A DNA stretch of 24,342 nucleotides from NCBI GenBank assembly GCA_045598045.1, contig JAZLLG010000011.1, positions 1 through 24,342 of the forward strand, read 5' to 3'. Below, piece after piece: positions 15,488 to 23,844 of this stretch. Position 1 is the stretch's first letter. Each line of letters starts with the position of its first letter. The stretch comes from RGIG3528 sp045598045. GTDB lineage: Bacteria; Bacillota; Clostridia; Lachnospirales; Lachnospiraceae. The notes beneath the pieces were generated by a model. The model did no database searches, was not told the DNA's origin, and saw only the letters and a list, made by a program, of their open reading frames with translations. The position numbers and the translations under genes are program-made.

Positions 15488-18037
15488 TCAGTTTTTGCCA
15501 AACCAGAATTTCTTCTTCTCCTGTTCCTCGTCTTCAAACTCGGAAGGGTCAATCATGCCGCATTCCCTTATAGGAAGAGGATTCGAGAAGTAAAAGCCCT
15601 GTGAATACTCACAATCCTGAGCAAGCACAATGCGCTGTATTTCCTCATTTTCGACACCTTCGCACACGACCTTCTGCCCTCTTCTTTTAGCCCAGGAACA
15701 GATAAATCCGATAAACTCAGCAACATCAGGATTTTTGTCTGCTTCTCCGACAATTTCTCCGGCAATTTTGACAAAATCCGTGTTCAGTTTGATGAATCTG
15801 AAGAAGTTGGACTGTCCCGTTCCGTAATCATCAAGAGCGAGACGAGCACCGGCTTCATGAATACGTTTGGTAAAATTAACCATTGCTTCAAAGTCGGTTA
15901 TTTCTTCGGTATCAATGATTTCGAAAATGTATCTTTCGGGCCTTGCGGAATTTTCAAGTCGTTCAAAAATGTAATCCGACAATTCCCTGTTCATAATGTC
16001 CTGAATGCTCAGGTTCATGGTAATTGCCGCAGACGCCTTTGCCGTATCCTCAAAAACACGTTCAATCATCTTTCTTGAAAGACGGGGATACAGGCCATGG
16101 GCATTTGCCACACGTATTACTTCATCCGGGCTGTATATTCTGCCCTTATGATCCGTTACTCTCATGAGGGCTTCATATATGGCGGTTCTGTTCGTCACAT
16201 TGTTCCTGATGCCCTGGTAATACGGAATTACCCTGTCCGTTACAAGAGCCTCGTTAATGGCATCCAGCACAGCCAGTTCCCTTATTGCTGCAGACTGTTC
16301 CGGCCCGTTCTCATCATACACAAGGAAGCGCGTTCCGCTTCTGTTTTGACTCATTCTTGTGAGGTTCAGCCTCTTCAGAAGTTCTGCCGGTCCTCCCTCT
16401 GCAACGGAAAACTGCCATACGGGAACGCAGTCTTCATAGTTTACGGTCGTAAGCTCTCTGTATATAATCTCAGCGTTATGCATTATTTCTTCCGTTGAGA
16501 AAACCGAAGAACCTACAATAATGCTCAGGTCGCTGTTTGAGTATATCGTTGCATTGGCCCCAAAGTATCTCTGACACAATTCAATTGCAGGCGATAAAAT
16601 GCTTTCGCCTCTTCCGAAAGTAAACGCTTTTATCGTGTCTTCATTTTTCAAAGATATTAGTAACGCTGCTTTTAAGCCTTTTATTTCACAGTCAAAAATG
16701 AATCGGCTGAGTGACGGAAGGCCGGAAATGTCGTCATAAGAAAGGTTCTTTTCCAGTCTCTCAAGAGAGTCAAACATTTCACTCTTCAATTCTGAGTTGG
16801 CTCTGGAAAGGAAATATGTCAGGAGATACTGATTGTCAAACTTTACGGAACTTGCATCCTCGAGATAGTCCTTACGAATACCTACATGCGAATCATAATC
16901 TTCCGAAAGAGCGGTCATAACGAAAGCACAGTTTGTATATTTGTTTTCCGTACCATCATAGCCGAGTTCTCCGGCAAGATACGCACCGGAGCACTGCATT
17001 TCCGTGTAAGGGGACATTTCCCAGGAAGAACAGTTTTTAAGAATTACTCTCCTCGTCATACAGCTGTAAACAAAAGCCGTTTCCAAAGGTGCAGGCTGTA
17101 CGGTTTCACAAATACGTCTTGCTTCACGTACGGAAAGATCGGGATTGATACATCCGACGTGAACCATTTCTCCCTCTTTAAGAGTATCAAAGACAAAAAT
17201 ACTGTCACCGAGAGGTTCATTTGTAAATGGGTTTATATCATACACAATGTCTATACAGGCATCGGTTCTTGTACTTCTTACAAGTGGGAAAGAATGCACG
17301 ACATCGGGATTTTCTTCTATGAACTGTTCTCCTATGAGGCGCTTGTACCATTGTTTTGCGGGAACACCGTCTATTTCTTCGATCACATGTCCTGATACAT
17401 TTGTAACAGCATACGCTTTACCCAGCGCTTCTATGCCGTTTGCCATACGTTCAGTGCAGAAGAAACTGTCACCGTTTAATTTTGCGCATACAAGTGCATC
17501 TGTTTCAATAAGTTCATTGCAGATTGTATAGTTCGGGTCATTGATTTCATCGCCCGTAGCCGAGTAGCTTCCTCCTCCGACTATTGCGAAGTTTACGCCG
17601 TATTTTGAAAGTGCCTTGCTCAAGCCGGCTGCATAAAACCATCTTGATGAATAAAATATCACCAGAAGACTCTTATCAAAAGAACCAAGCTTTGCCACCA
17701 GTTCCTCTGCCACATCCTCTGCGTTCTTCATTCCTTCATCGTCAAAAACTTTAACGGAAACAATCCCTACTTCGGCATCATCAAGCTCTGTCAGAGAAAC
17801 AACGGAATTTTCCGCATAGCCTTTTCCGCCATGAATAACTCCGCCGCAGCTGCATCCTACAATTGCCGCTTTGGGATACTTTTTCGTTGCGAACTTAACA
17901 ACTTCCCTCATTTCATCCCCTGTAACGCTTGCGGAATGAATGCGGATAAGATTGGCCTTCTTGTCGGAAACCTTCAGATCATCTATGATTTTCAAAAGAT
18001 TTTTTTGTGTTTTTCCAAGATAATCGTAGGTCCGCAT
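15488..18037 (-). CDS. FIST sensor - degenerate GGDEF - EAL phosphodiesterase
   Basis: An 849-aa predicted soluble signalling protein. The N-terminal part (about 25-220) matches FIST_N features (IVGCSCGGVIHGG, FAIVGGGSYSATGDE) and about 222-380 matches FIST_C. FIST domains are thought to sense small ligands such as amino acids. A GGDEF-like segment follows (about 425-530; DDISGLPSLSRF) in which GGDEF itself is replaced by SNSDL, so it should not make cyclic di-GMP. The C-terminal EAL domain (about 595-825) keeps E622-A-L-M-R, N675, E706, D736-D737, K757, E793 and Q813, so hydrolysis of cyclic di-GMP is predicted. The usual KID triplet reads KIA. No membrane segment is seen. The ATG follows AAGGGA. 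It is monocistronic by its terminator; no convincing promoter was found in the 208 nt upstream. Confidence 0.88.
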   Translation of the reverse strand: MRTYDYLGKTQKNLLKIIDDLKVSDKKANLIRIHSASVTGDEMREVVKFATKKYPKAAIVGCSCGGVIHGGKGYAENSVVSLTELDDAEVGIVSVKVFDDEGMKNAEDVAEELVAKLGSFDKSLLVIFYSSRWFYAAGLSKALSKYGVNFAIVGGGSYSATGDEINDPNYTICNELIETDALVCAKLNGDSFFCTERMANGIEALGKAYAVTNVSGHVIEEIDGVPAKQWYKRLIGEQFIEENPDVVHSFPLVRSTRTDACIDIVYDINPFTNEPLGDSIFVFDTLKEGEMVHVGCINPDLSVREARRICETVQPAPLETAFVYSCMTRRVILKNCSSWEMSPYTEMQCSGAYLAGELGYDGTENKYTNCAFVMTALSEDYDSHVGIRKDYLEDASSVKFDNQYLLTYFLSRANSELKSEMFDSLERLEKNLSYDDISGLPSLSRFIFDCEIKGLKAALLISLKNEDTIKAFTFGRGESILSPAIELCQRYFGANATIYSNSDLSIIVGSSVFSTEEIMHNAEIIYRELTTVNYEDCVPVWQFSVAEGGPAELLKRLNLTRMSQNRSGTRFLVYDENGPEQSAAIRELAVLDAINEALVTDRVIPYYQGIRNNVTNRTAIYEALMRVTDHKGRIYSPDEVIRVANAHGLYPRLSRKMIERVFEDTAKASAAITMNLSIQDIMNRELSDYIFERLENSARPERYIFEIIDTEEITDFEAMVNFTKRIHEAGARLALDDYGTGQSNFFRFIKLNTDFVKIAGEIVGEADKNPDVAEFIGFICSWAKRRGQKVVCEGVENEEIQRIVLAQDCEYSQGFYFSNPLPIRECGMIDPSEFEDEEQEKKKFWFGKN

Positions 18038-18175
18038 AAAATCCCTTTCCCTTTCTTAACATTATCATTAATCCTAACATATTATGCGTTCCATTCACAT
18101 AAAAAAACACTAAAAAAAGCTTTACAACATTTGTACTAAAGCCAACGGTTTACGCAGGCTTCTCGCTATTCGCAT

Positions 18176-18218
18176 AAAAAAACGGCAACCATACGGGATT
18201 CCCCCGGCCTGATTGCCG
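18176..18218 (-). terminator. Intrinsic terminator of the pgi operon
   Basis: On the minus strand CGGCAA pairs with TTGCCG around a long GC-rich loop that can pair further (18183-18218), followed by seven T residues (18182-18176). It lies 27 nt after the phosphatase stop. Confidence 0.75.
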
Positions 18219-18245
18219 CCTGTTAATCGGACGTACCGATTATGT

Positions 18246-19031
18246 TTATAATTGAAATGCTTTTGAATAAGCTCCTGCCGAAGAAACAGGTTCTCCTGCC
18301 ATAAGCAGGTGTGTACAGTCTCCTATTGCCTGAGCTCTGAAGCTCGCCTGATCTTCCCATCGTTCCTCTGTTGTGAGAATACACACCGAAGAGGGCGGAA
18401 GAAATAAACCGTGCGGAAGTGTCTCGAAAGGAATATTTAGGAGGTGCGATAACATAATGCAGGCAGCTCCGAGATGACAGAATATTACAACCGTAGGCTG
18501 ACACGTTTCATCCGAAAGCGCCATTGCATCGGGCGTATCGTCAGGCCCGACGGTATGGACAACGTTTTCCTGTGTACGTCCAACCGTTCTGTACAATCTT
18601 CCGTCGCGTCTGTAGCCATATTTCAGGAGTAAATTATCAAGTTCCTTGCAGACATTGTCATAATTTTCAGCAATGTCCGGATTCTCACGCATAGGCACAG
18701 CATCAACCCATTCCTGATCCTTGAAGTTTTTATCCTGGCTCATCCACAGCTCGGGCGTATAATCCCAGCTCAAATGCATCTGCCCCGTTACAGGATCTTT
18801 TGTACGATAGTCGAACTCATGAGCCCACGGAAGAACGGTAATGTCCTTTCCGGTAAGTTCAAGTGAAGGCTTTGCAGTGTCTTTTGCTCTTCCGTAAGGG
18901 GAACAGTAAAAATCCTTGACATTCCATTTTGCCACACGTTCTCCCAAAAGCCGTGCCTCACGCCATCCCTTTTCGGTCAGGCTGTCATTGGCATAATCAG
19001 GTTCGCCGTGGCGGACAAGAATAAGTCTCAT
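18246..19031 (-). CDS. Histidine phosphatase family protein (phosphoglycerate mutase-like)
   Basis: A 261-aa member of the branch-1 histidine phosphatase superfamily. The phosphorylated His is H8 in LVRHGEPDY, with R7 and G9; RAKDTA (R48) follows the CSP segment; the second catalytic His is H186 in IFCHLGAACIML. A Glu (E72 in AHEFDY) may be the proton donor. It is longer than cofactor-dependent mutases of the GpmA type in a different way: the insert around 75-160 is Asp/Trp-rich and not typical. Substrate is unknown. Its ATG lies 2 nt after the pgi stop, with AGAGG inside the end of pgi, so the two are translated from one mRNA. A sugar-phosphate phosphatase linked to glycolysis is a reasonable guess only. 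Confidence 0.85.
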   Translation of the reverse strand: MRLILVRHGEPDYANDSLTEKGWREARLLGERVAKWNVKDFYCSPYGRAKDTAKPSLELTGKDITVLPWAHEFDYRTKDPVTGQMHLSWDYTPELWMSQDKNFKDQEWVDAVPMRENPDIAENYDNVCKELDNLLLKYGYRRDGRLYRTVGRTQENVVHTVGPDDTPDAMALSDETCQPTVVIFCHLGAACIMLSHLLNIPFETLPHGLFLPPSSVCILTTEERWEDQASFRAQAIGDCTHLLMAGEPVSSAGAYSKAFQL

Positions 19032-19033
19032 TA

Positions 19034-20383
19034 TTAAAGCCTCTTCTGGAGCTCTGCTGAAAGTGCTTCATAGCCGGGCTTTCCAAGGAGAGCAAACATG
19101 TTTTTCTTGTAGCTTTCAACACCGGGCTGGTCAAAAGGATTTACACCGAGTGTATATCCGCTTACGCCGCAGGCGAACTCGAAGAAATAGAAAAGTGAAC
19201 CGAGTGAAAATTCATCCTGTGCAGGCACAAAAACCTTAAGGTTGGGAACCTGTCCGTCGCTGTGAGCAAGGAGTGTACCCTTTTCAGCACATTTGTTGAT
19301 AAAATCAACGCTCTTGCCGGCAAGATAATTAAGGCCGTCAAGATCGACATCCTCTGCTTCGATGATAACTTCCTTCTGAGAAGATTCCATGGAAATTACT
19401 GTCTCAAACAATGTTCTCTGACCATCCTGAATGAACTGTCCCATGGAATGAAGGTCTGTGGTAAGGTCAACGGCTGCCGGGAAAATGCCTCTCTTGTCCT
19501 TGCCCTCGGACTCACCGTAAAGCTGTTTCCACCACTCACCGATGAAGTGAATGAAAGGCTCATAGTTTGCAAGAATTTCAATGGACTTGCCCTTACGAAG
19601 AAGGATGTTTCTTGCTGCCGCATACTGAAGAGCGTCGTTGTTTTCGAAAGAATTGTTGAGGCACTGTTCACGCATCGATGCAGCGCCTTCCATAAGCTTG
19701 TCAATATCCGCACCGCTTACTGCGATGGGAAGGAGGCCGACTGCCGTAAGAACTGAGAAACGTCCTCCGACATTATCGGGAACAACGAAAGTTTCGAAGC
19801 CTTCTGCTGTTGCAAGATTCTTTAATGCTCCCTTAGCCTTATCCGTTGTTGCATAAATTCTCTTTGCAGCCTCTTCTTTGCCGTACTTTTCGGTAAGAAG
19901 CTTTTTAAATACTCTGAAAGCAATGGCAGGCTCCGTTGTTGTGCCTGACTTGCTTATTACGTTAACAGAGAAATCTCTGTCGCCGATTACATCGATGAGA
20001 TTGGAAAGATATGTGGATGAAATGCTGTTGCCTGCAAAATAAATTTCAGGTGTTTTTCTGATTTCCTTTGATACACTGTTGTAGAAGGAATGGCGAAGGA
20101 ATTCGATGGCTGCTCTCGCTCCGAGGTAAGAACCTCCGATGCCGATAACAATAAGGACATCCGAATCCTTTTTAATCTTTTCCGCTGCTTTCTTAATGCG
20201 CGCGAACTCTTCCTTGTCATAGTTCACAGGGAGATCGATCCATCCGAGGAAGTCATTTCCTGCACCTGTTCCCTTAACGAGGGATTCTTTGGAAAGCTCG
20301 ATAACGTCTTTCATTCTGCTCATCTCTGCCTCAGAGATGAAATCCTTAGCTGTTTTGTAGGTAAAGCTGATGTTTTTATTCAT
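19034..20383 (-). CDS. pgi: Glucose-6-phosphate isomerase
   Basis: Pgi interconverts glucose 6-phosphate and fructose 6-phosphate in the cytoplasm. The 449-aa length fits the short bacterial form (about 450 in Bacillus). Both family signatures are present: DNVGGRFSVLTAVGLLPIAV and, near the end, GSLFYFFEFACGVSGYTLG continuing to NPFDQPGVESYK. SKSGTTTEPAIAFR is the sugar-phosphate-binding SIS element, and GIGGSYLGARA is also typical. The ATG at 20383 has AGAGAGG about 8 nt upstream. A histidine phosphatase follows after 2 nt. The gene is preceded by a strong hairpin after cdd, so it probably has its own promoter, but none was clear. Confidence 0.96.
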   Translation of the reverse strand: MNKNISFTYKTAKDFISEAEMSRMKDVIELSKESLVKGTGAGNDFLGWIDLPVNYDKEEFARIKKAAEKIKKDSDVLIVIGIGGSYLGARAAIEFLRHSFYNSVSKEIRKTPEIYFAGNSISSTYLSNLIDVIGDRDFSVNVISKSGTTTEPAIAFRVFKKLLTEKYGKEEAAKRIYATTDKAKGALKNLATAEGFETFVVPDNVGGRFSVLTAVGLLPIAVSGADIDKLMEGAASMREQCLNNSFENNDALQYAAARNILLRKGKSIEILANYEPFIHFIGEWWKQLYGESEGKDKRGIFPAAVDLTTDLHSMGQFIQDGQRTLFETVISMESSQKEVIIEAEDVDLDGLNYLAGKSVDFINKCAEKGTLLAHSDGQVPNLKVFVPAQDEFSLGSLFYFFEFACGVSGYTLGVNPFDQPGVESYKKNMFALLGKPGYEALSAELQKRL

Positions 20384-20427
20384 TTTTATGCCTCTCTTGT
20401 ATGGGTTTTCTATGCTTTGAAAACAAA

Positions 20428-20473
20428 TAAAGCCCTTTTTTCGGTTGTGATGATAACAGAAAAAAGGGCTTTA
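20428..20473 (-). terminator. Hairpin between cdd and pgi, probable terminator
   Basis: A perfect 15-bp stem (20428-20442 with 20459-20473) with a 16-nt loop. On the minus strand its 3' arm is followed by TTTGTTTTC. It starts 31 nt after the cdd stop and likely ends the deoC-deoD-cdd transcript. Confidence 0.6.
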
Positions 20474-20503
20474 ATCAATAATCATTTAACAACATATGAG
20501 TAA

Positions 20504-20923
20504 TCATTTTAAATTCTCGGGGCCAAACCCAAGAGGAAGAAGCTCTTTTAATGTGTGAACTTCATAGTCGTCTTCACTCGTTCCGAGAATGATTTCGAAG
20601 GTTTCAGGATTGCAAAACTCCATCATAACCTGTCTGCATACGCCGCATGGAGCACAAAGCGAAAGTGTACCGTTTTCAGGCCCGCCGACGATGGCAATTG
20701 CCTTAAAATCAAAAACTCCTTCCGAAACCGCCTTAAAAAATGCAGTCCTTTCAGCACAGTTGGTGGGACCGTATGCCGCGTTCTCAATGTTGCAGCCGCC
20801 GATAATCTCACCGCTTTTCGCAAGAAGCGCCGCTCCGACTTTAAAGTGCGAATAAGGAGTGTAAGAACGTGTCCTGTATTCAAGCGCAGTACGCATCAAT
20901 GTTTTGTATGTTTCCTGTTCCAT
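20504..20923 (-). CDS. cdd: Cytidine deaminase
   Basis: Cdd deaminates cytidine and deoxycytidine to uridine and deoxyuridine in pyrimidine salvage. The 139-aa protein is the short tetrameric type. Zinc ligands are C56 in TNCAERTAFF and C93 and C96 in CAPCGVCRQ; E58 is the proton-shuttling Glu. YSHFKVGAALL and CNIENAAYGPT are standard substrate-binding segments. The ATG has AGGAGG 5 nt upstream, which overlaps the end of deoD (gap 9 nt), so it is the last gene of the deoC-deoD-cdd operon. All three recycle nucleosides to bases and deoxyribose phosphate. Confidence 0.96.
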   Translation of the reverse strand: MEQETYKTLMRTALEYRTRSYTPYSHFKVGAALLAKSGEIIGGCNIENAAYGPTNCAERTAFFKAVSEGVFDFKAIAIVGGPENGTLSLCAPCGVCRQVMMEFCNPETFEIILGTSEDDYEVHTLKELLPLGFGPENLK

Positions 20924-20932
20924 AGGCGCCTC

Positions 20933-21634
20933 CTATGCAAGCTCAAGTGCAACTTCCATCATCTCATGGAAAGATGTCTGTCTTTCTTCTGCGGAAAGAG
21001 CCTCATCCTTGTAAATATGATCTGAAATCGTGAGCATGCAAAGAGCCTTCTTGCCGCAACGTGCTGCATTCATGTAGAGAGCTGCCGCTTCCATTTCAAC
21101 GCACATAACGCCCATCTTCTTCCACTGGTCGTTTGCCGTTGCATCGTCGCAGTAGAAGGTGTCTGATGAAAGAACGTTGCCAACTCGTACATTGATACCC
21201 TTCTTCTCTGCGGCATCAACAGCCTTTCTGAGGAGGCCGTAATCTGCGATGGGAGCAAATGTTCCGGGAAGCTTGTACTGGGATGCATAGTTGGAGTTTG
21301 TGCATGCGCCCATGCCGATAACAAGATCGCGGACATTGATATCATCAGAGTAAGCACCGGCTGAACCGATACGGATGATGTTGTCAACATCGTAGAAGTT
21401 GAAAAGCTCGTATGAATAAATACCGATGGAAGGCATTCCCATTCCTCCGCCCATAACGGAGACTTTCTTTCCATTGTATTCGCCTGTGTATCCGAACATA
21501 TTGCGGACTGTGTTGAAGCATTTAACGTTTGTAAGATACGTTTCTGCTATAAATTTAGCGCGGAGAGGATCTCCGGGCATAAGAACTGTTTTTGCGATGT
21601 CGCCCTTTTCGGCGCCGTTGTGAGGTGTTGCCAT
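20933..21634 (-). CDS. deoD: Purine-nucleoside phosphorylase, DeoD type
   Basis: DeoD splits purine (deoxy)nucleosides with phosphate into the base and (deoxy)ribose 1-phosphate. The 233-aa length is standard for the hexameric type. Phosphate binding is marked by MPGDPLRAKFIAE and by RIGSAGAYSDDI; VEMEAAALY holds the ribose-contacting Met-Glu, and TISDHI contains the catalytic Asp for 6-amino/6-oxo purines. The start MATPHNGAEKGDIA matches the family; AAAGGAG precedes it. It lies 26 nt after deoC and 9 nt before cdd. Its pentose product, after mutase action by an enzyme not encoded here, is the substrate of DeoC. Confidence 0.96.
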   Translation of the reverse strand: MATPHNGAEKGDIAKTVLMPGDPLRAKFIAETYLTNVKCFNTVRNMFGYTGEYNGKKVSVMGGGMGMPSIGIYSYELFNFYDVDNIIRIGSAGAYSDDINVRDLVIGMGACTNSNYASQYKLPGTFAPIADYGLLRKAVDAAEKKGINVRVGNVLSSDTFYCDDATANDQWKKMGVMCVEMEAAALYMNAARCGKKALCMLTISDHIYKDEALSAEERQTSFHEMMEVALELA

Positions 21635-21660
21635 AAATACATTCTCCTTTAAAAGTAATA

Positions 21661-22326
21661 TTAGTATCCTGAGCCTTCCTGGCCCTTGATAAGCTTAACA
21701 ATACGGCTTGTGCCAAGTCTTGTTGCTCCAAGTGAAAGAAACTTCTTTGCATCGTCGAGTGATGAAATGCCGCCGGCTGCTTTCATACGTACATCAGGAC
21801 CGACGTTCTTTGCAAAAAGCGCAATGTCTTCGAAAGTTGCTCCTGCTTTAGAGAAACCTGTTGATGTCTTAATGAAATCCGCTCCTGCTTTAGTAACGAT
21901 TTCACACATCTTAACTTTCTCCTCGTCAGTGAGAAGGCAAGTCTCGATGATAACCTTCAAAATGTTCTTTCCGCAAGCTGCCTTAAGAGTTTTGATTTCG
22001 TTAAGAAGTGCATCGTACTTTTTGTCCTTAAGCCATCCGATGTTGATGACCATATCGATTTCGTCAGCACCTTCTTTTAATGCTTCCTTTGTCTCAAACT
22101 CCTTGACGGCAGTTGTGTTATAGCCGTTAGGGAAGCCGATGACGGTGCAGATGGCAAGCTTGTCGCCGACATATTCTTTTGCCTGCTTAACGTATGAAGG
22201 CGGAATGCATACGGATGCTGTGCCGTACTTCATGCCATCATCGCAAATCTGCTTGATTTCTTCCCATGTGGCTGCCTGTGAAAGAAGTGTATGATCTACA
22301 TATTTTAAAATATCTCTGTCTTCCAT
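21661..22326 (-). CDS. deoC: Deoxyribose-phosphate aldolase
   Basis: DeoC cleaves 2-deoxyribose 5-phosphate to glyceraldehyde 3-phosphate and acetaldehyde, feeding salvaged deoxyribose to glycolysis. The 221-aa protein is typical of the short bacterial class. The Schiff-base Lys is K153 in FIKTSTGFS, the second active Lys is in RMKAAGGI, and the catalytic Asp is D91 in DEIDMVINIG. The ATG follows AAAGGAG. It is the first gene of the deoC-deoD-cdd run. A CCCC/GGGG mini-hairpin (22350-22361) lies in its leader, and a weak promoter overlaps the end of the rplT terminator. No phosphopentomutase or nucleoside transporter is seen nearby. Confidence 0.96.
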   Translation of the reverse strand: MEDRDILKYVDHTLLSQAATWEEIKQICDDGMKYGTASVCIPPSYVKQAKEYVGDKLAICTVIGFPNGYNTTAVKEFETKEALKEGADEIDMVINIGWLKDKKYDALLNEIKTLKAACGKNILKVIIETCLLTDEEKVKMCEIVTKAGADFIKTSTGFSKAGATFEDIALFAKNVGPDVRMKAAGGISSLDDAKKFLSLGATRLGTSRIVKLIKGQEGSGY

Positions 22327-22370
22327 AATTCTTCTCCTTTATTTCATTTCCCCATAAGGGGTGGAAAGTT

Positions 22371-22399
22371 ATTTTACATCAAAAAAGAGAAAAAAACAA
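22371..22399 (-). promoter_or_regulatory. Possible deoC operon promoter
   Basis: TTGTTT (22399-22394), a 17-bp spacer and TGATG-TAAAAT (-10 at 22376-22371). The -35 is weak and lies in the T run of the rplT terminator, so it is tentative. Confidence 0.35.
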
Positions 22400-22421
22400 C
22401 CTCGTACTTAATGTACGAGGT
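22391..22421 (-). terminator. Terminator of the infC-rpmI-rplT operon
   Basis: On the minus strand ACCTCGTAC pairs with GTACGAGGT (9 bp, 5-nt loop; 22399-22421), followed by TG and six or more T residues. It starts 20 nt after the rplT stop. Confidence 0.85.
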
Positions 22422-22440
22422 CGAATTTCGTAATTATTTA

Positions 22441-22797
22441 TTAAGCAAGCTTAGCCTTAGCTGCGTCTGCAAGAGCTGCAAAACCTTCTGCATCGTTAAC
22501 TGCAAGGTCTGCAAGAATCTTTCTGTTGATTGTGATGTCAGCGAGCTTTAAGCCATACATAAACTTGCTGTATGAAAGACCGTTAAGTCTTGCTGCTGCA
22601 TTGATACGAGCGATCCAGAGAGTTCTGAACTGTCTCTTCTTCTGCTTTCTGCCTGCATATGCAGATGTGAGAGCTCTCATTACGGACTGCTTTGCGATTC
22701 TATACTGTTTGCTGCGGGCTCCTCTGTAACCCTTAGCGAGCTTTAAAACTCTGTTGTGCTTCTTCTTAGCGTTCATTCCGCCTTTAATTCTTGCCAT
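22441..22797 (-). CDS. rplT: 50S ribosomal protein L20
   Basis: L20 binds 23S rRNA early in large-subunit assembly and, in Firmicutes, represses its own operon by binding the leader. The 118-aa length is standard. It begins MARIKGGMNAKKKHNRVLKL, is highly basic, and has KGYRGARSKQYRIAKQSV and WIARINAAARLNGLSYSKFM, all typical of the family. The ATG has GGAGG upstream within the 60-nt gap after rpmI. It is the last gene of the operon, directly before the terminator. Confidence 0.98.
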   Translation of the reverse strand: MARIKGGMNAKKKHNRVLKLAKGYRGARSKQYRIAKQSVMRALTSAYAGRKQKKRQFRTLWIARINAAARLNGLSYSKFMYGLKLADITINRKILADLAVNDAEGFAALADAAKAKLA

Positions 22798-22857
22798 TTT
22801 TTATATCCTCCATTTCTCGGTACGTAACTTCACACTTTACTAAAAGGCGTGAAAGAA

Positions 22858-23055
22858 TTAAGCGTAAGGCAACATTCTCTTAGCTGCCTTAATGTTTGCA
22901 CTGTCAACTGTCTCAGGCTTACGAAGATCTCTCTTAAGCTTTCTGGACTTCTTTGTTAAGATGTGCTGCTTACCGGCTTTGTTTCTCTTAAGTTTTCCTG
23001 TACCTGTCATGGAAAATCTCTTGTTTGCTGCTCTGTTTGTCTTCAACTTCGGCAT
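22858..23055 (-). CDS. rpmI: 50S ribosomal protein L35
   Basis: L35 is a small basic large-subunit protein. The 65-aa product begins MPKLKTNRAANKRFSMTGTG and has KAGKQHILTKKSRKLKRDLR, the normal L35 pattern. AGGAGG lies about 8 nt before the ATG, 22 nt after the end of infC. Order infC-rpmI-rplT is the conserved bacterial arrangement. Confidence 0.98.
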   Translation of the reverse strand: MPKLKTNRAANKRFSMTGTGKLKRNKAGKQHILTKKSRKLKRDLRKPETVDSANIKAAKRMLPYA

Positions 23056-23077
23056 TGTAATTTCCTCCTAAAACTCT

Positions 23078-23593
23078 CTAATTTGCCTTCTTACTAAGAA
23101 ACATAATCATGCTTCTTCCTTCCATCTTTGCGGGCTTCTCAATCTGTGCAGTGCCTGCCATCTTTTCGTAGAAGGCATCAAGAATTTCTTTTCCTGTCTG
23201 CATATGAGCCATTTCTCTTCCGCGGAAACGTAAGGAAACCTTAACTCTGTCTCCTTTTTCAATCCACTTGGTTACCTGAGAGGCCTTTGTGTTTAAATCA
23301 TTCTCATCGATGTTAGGTGTCAGGCGCATTTCCTTAACTTCAGTGACTTTCTGTTTCTTCTTTGCGTCCTTCTCACGTCTCGTCTGCTCGTAACGGTATT
23401 TACCAAAATCCATTGCTTTGCAAACAGGGGGCTTTGCTGTAGGTGCGATTTTGATGAGATCGACTCCATGCTCTTCGGCATAAGCCAGTGCTTCCTTGGC
23501 GGACATAATACCAAGCTGTTCGCCCTCTTCGCCTACAAGACGAACTTCTTTGTCTCTGATCTGTTCGTTAATTTGAACCTGTACGTCGCTAAT
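23078..23593 (-). CDS. infC: Translation initiation factor IF-3, ATT start codon
   Basis: IF-3 binds the 30S subunit, keeps it apart from 50S and checks initiator codon pairing. I set the start at the ATT at 23593. GGAGG lies 9 nt upstream, and the protein then begins (M)SDVQVQINEQIRDKEVRLVG, giving 171 aa, close to the 173 of Bacillus. The longer frame from the ATG at 23689 adds 32 residues unlike IF-3 and runs through the leader terminator. A non-AUG start is a known feature of infC and lets IF-3 limit its own synthesis. The N-domain has GEQLGIMSAKEALAYA; the C-domain has RFRGREMAHMQTG. First gene of the operon. Confidence 0.95.
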   Translation of the reverse strand: MSDVQVQINEQIRDKEVRLVGEEGEQLGIMSAKEALAYAEEHGVDLIKIAPTAKPPVCKAMDFGKYRYEQTRREKDAKKKQKVTEVKEMRLTPNIDENDLNTKASQVTKWIEKGDRVKVSLRFRGREMAHMQTGKEILDAFYEKMAGTAQIEKPAKMEGRSMIMFLSKKAN

Positions 23594-23810
23594 TGTAGTG
23601 TACCTCCAATCTGATGAGTGTGCATTTGCACATGTCCGGGCTTTCATGTCCGGAAAATGAAAAACGGATGGTCTGAGGAAGCAGACCATCCGAAAATGTA
23701 CATATCAGTACAGCAAAAAAGCTGTATTAAAGTATGTTGACCTCTTTGCTGCCACACGGCGCTGGAGGCGAGAGCGGATACTCTGCTTCTTTTGCGATTA
23801 CTCGCAAGCT
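23594..23810 (-). ncRNA. Structured infC leader, probable L20-responsive leader
   Basis: About 215 nt lie between the promoter and infC, with a hairpin around TACAGC/GCTGTA (23709-23726) and a strong terminator (23660-23692) before the infC ribosome-binding site. In low-GC Firmicutes this operon is controlled by L20 binding such a leader and causing early termination. A 9-bp repeat CATGTCCGG (23631-23639 and 23645-23653, plus strand) lies between terminator and infC. The family assignment is inferred from position and layout. Confidence 0.6.
23660..23692 (-). terminator. Leader attenuator terminator of infC
   Basis: A perfect 11-bp stem CGGATGGTCTG/CAGACCATCCG with a 6-nt loop, followed by five T residues on the minus strand, about 70 nt before the infC start. 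Its place inside the leader suggests regulated termination. Confidence 0.8.
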
Positions 23811-23815
23811 CTATA

Positions 23816-23844
23816 CTTATACCACTGATACATTTGTTTGTCAA
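23816..23844 (-). promoter_or_regulatory. Promoter of infC-rpmI-rplT
   Basis: TTGACA (23844-23839), a 17-bp spacer and TATAAG (23821-23816) on the minus strand; 11 of 12 consensus positions. Start point near 23809. Confidence 0.85.
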
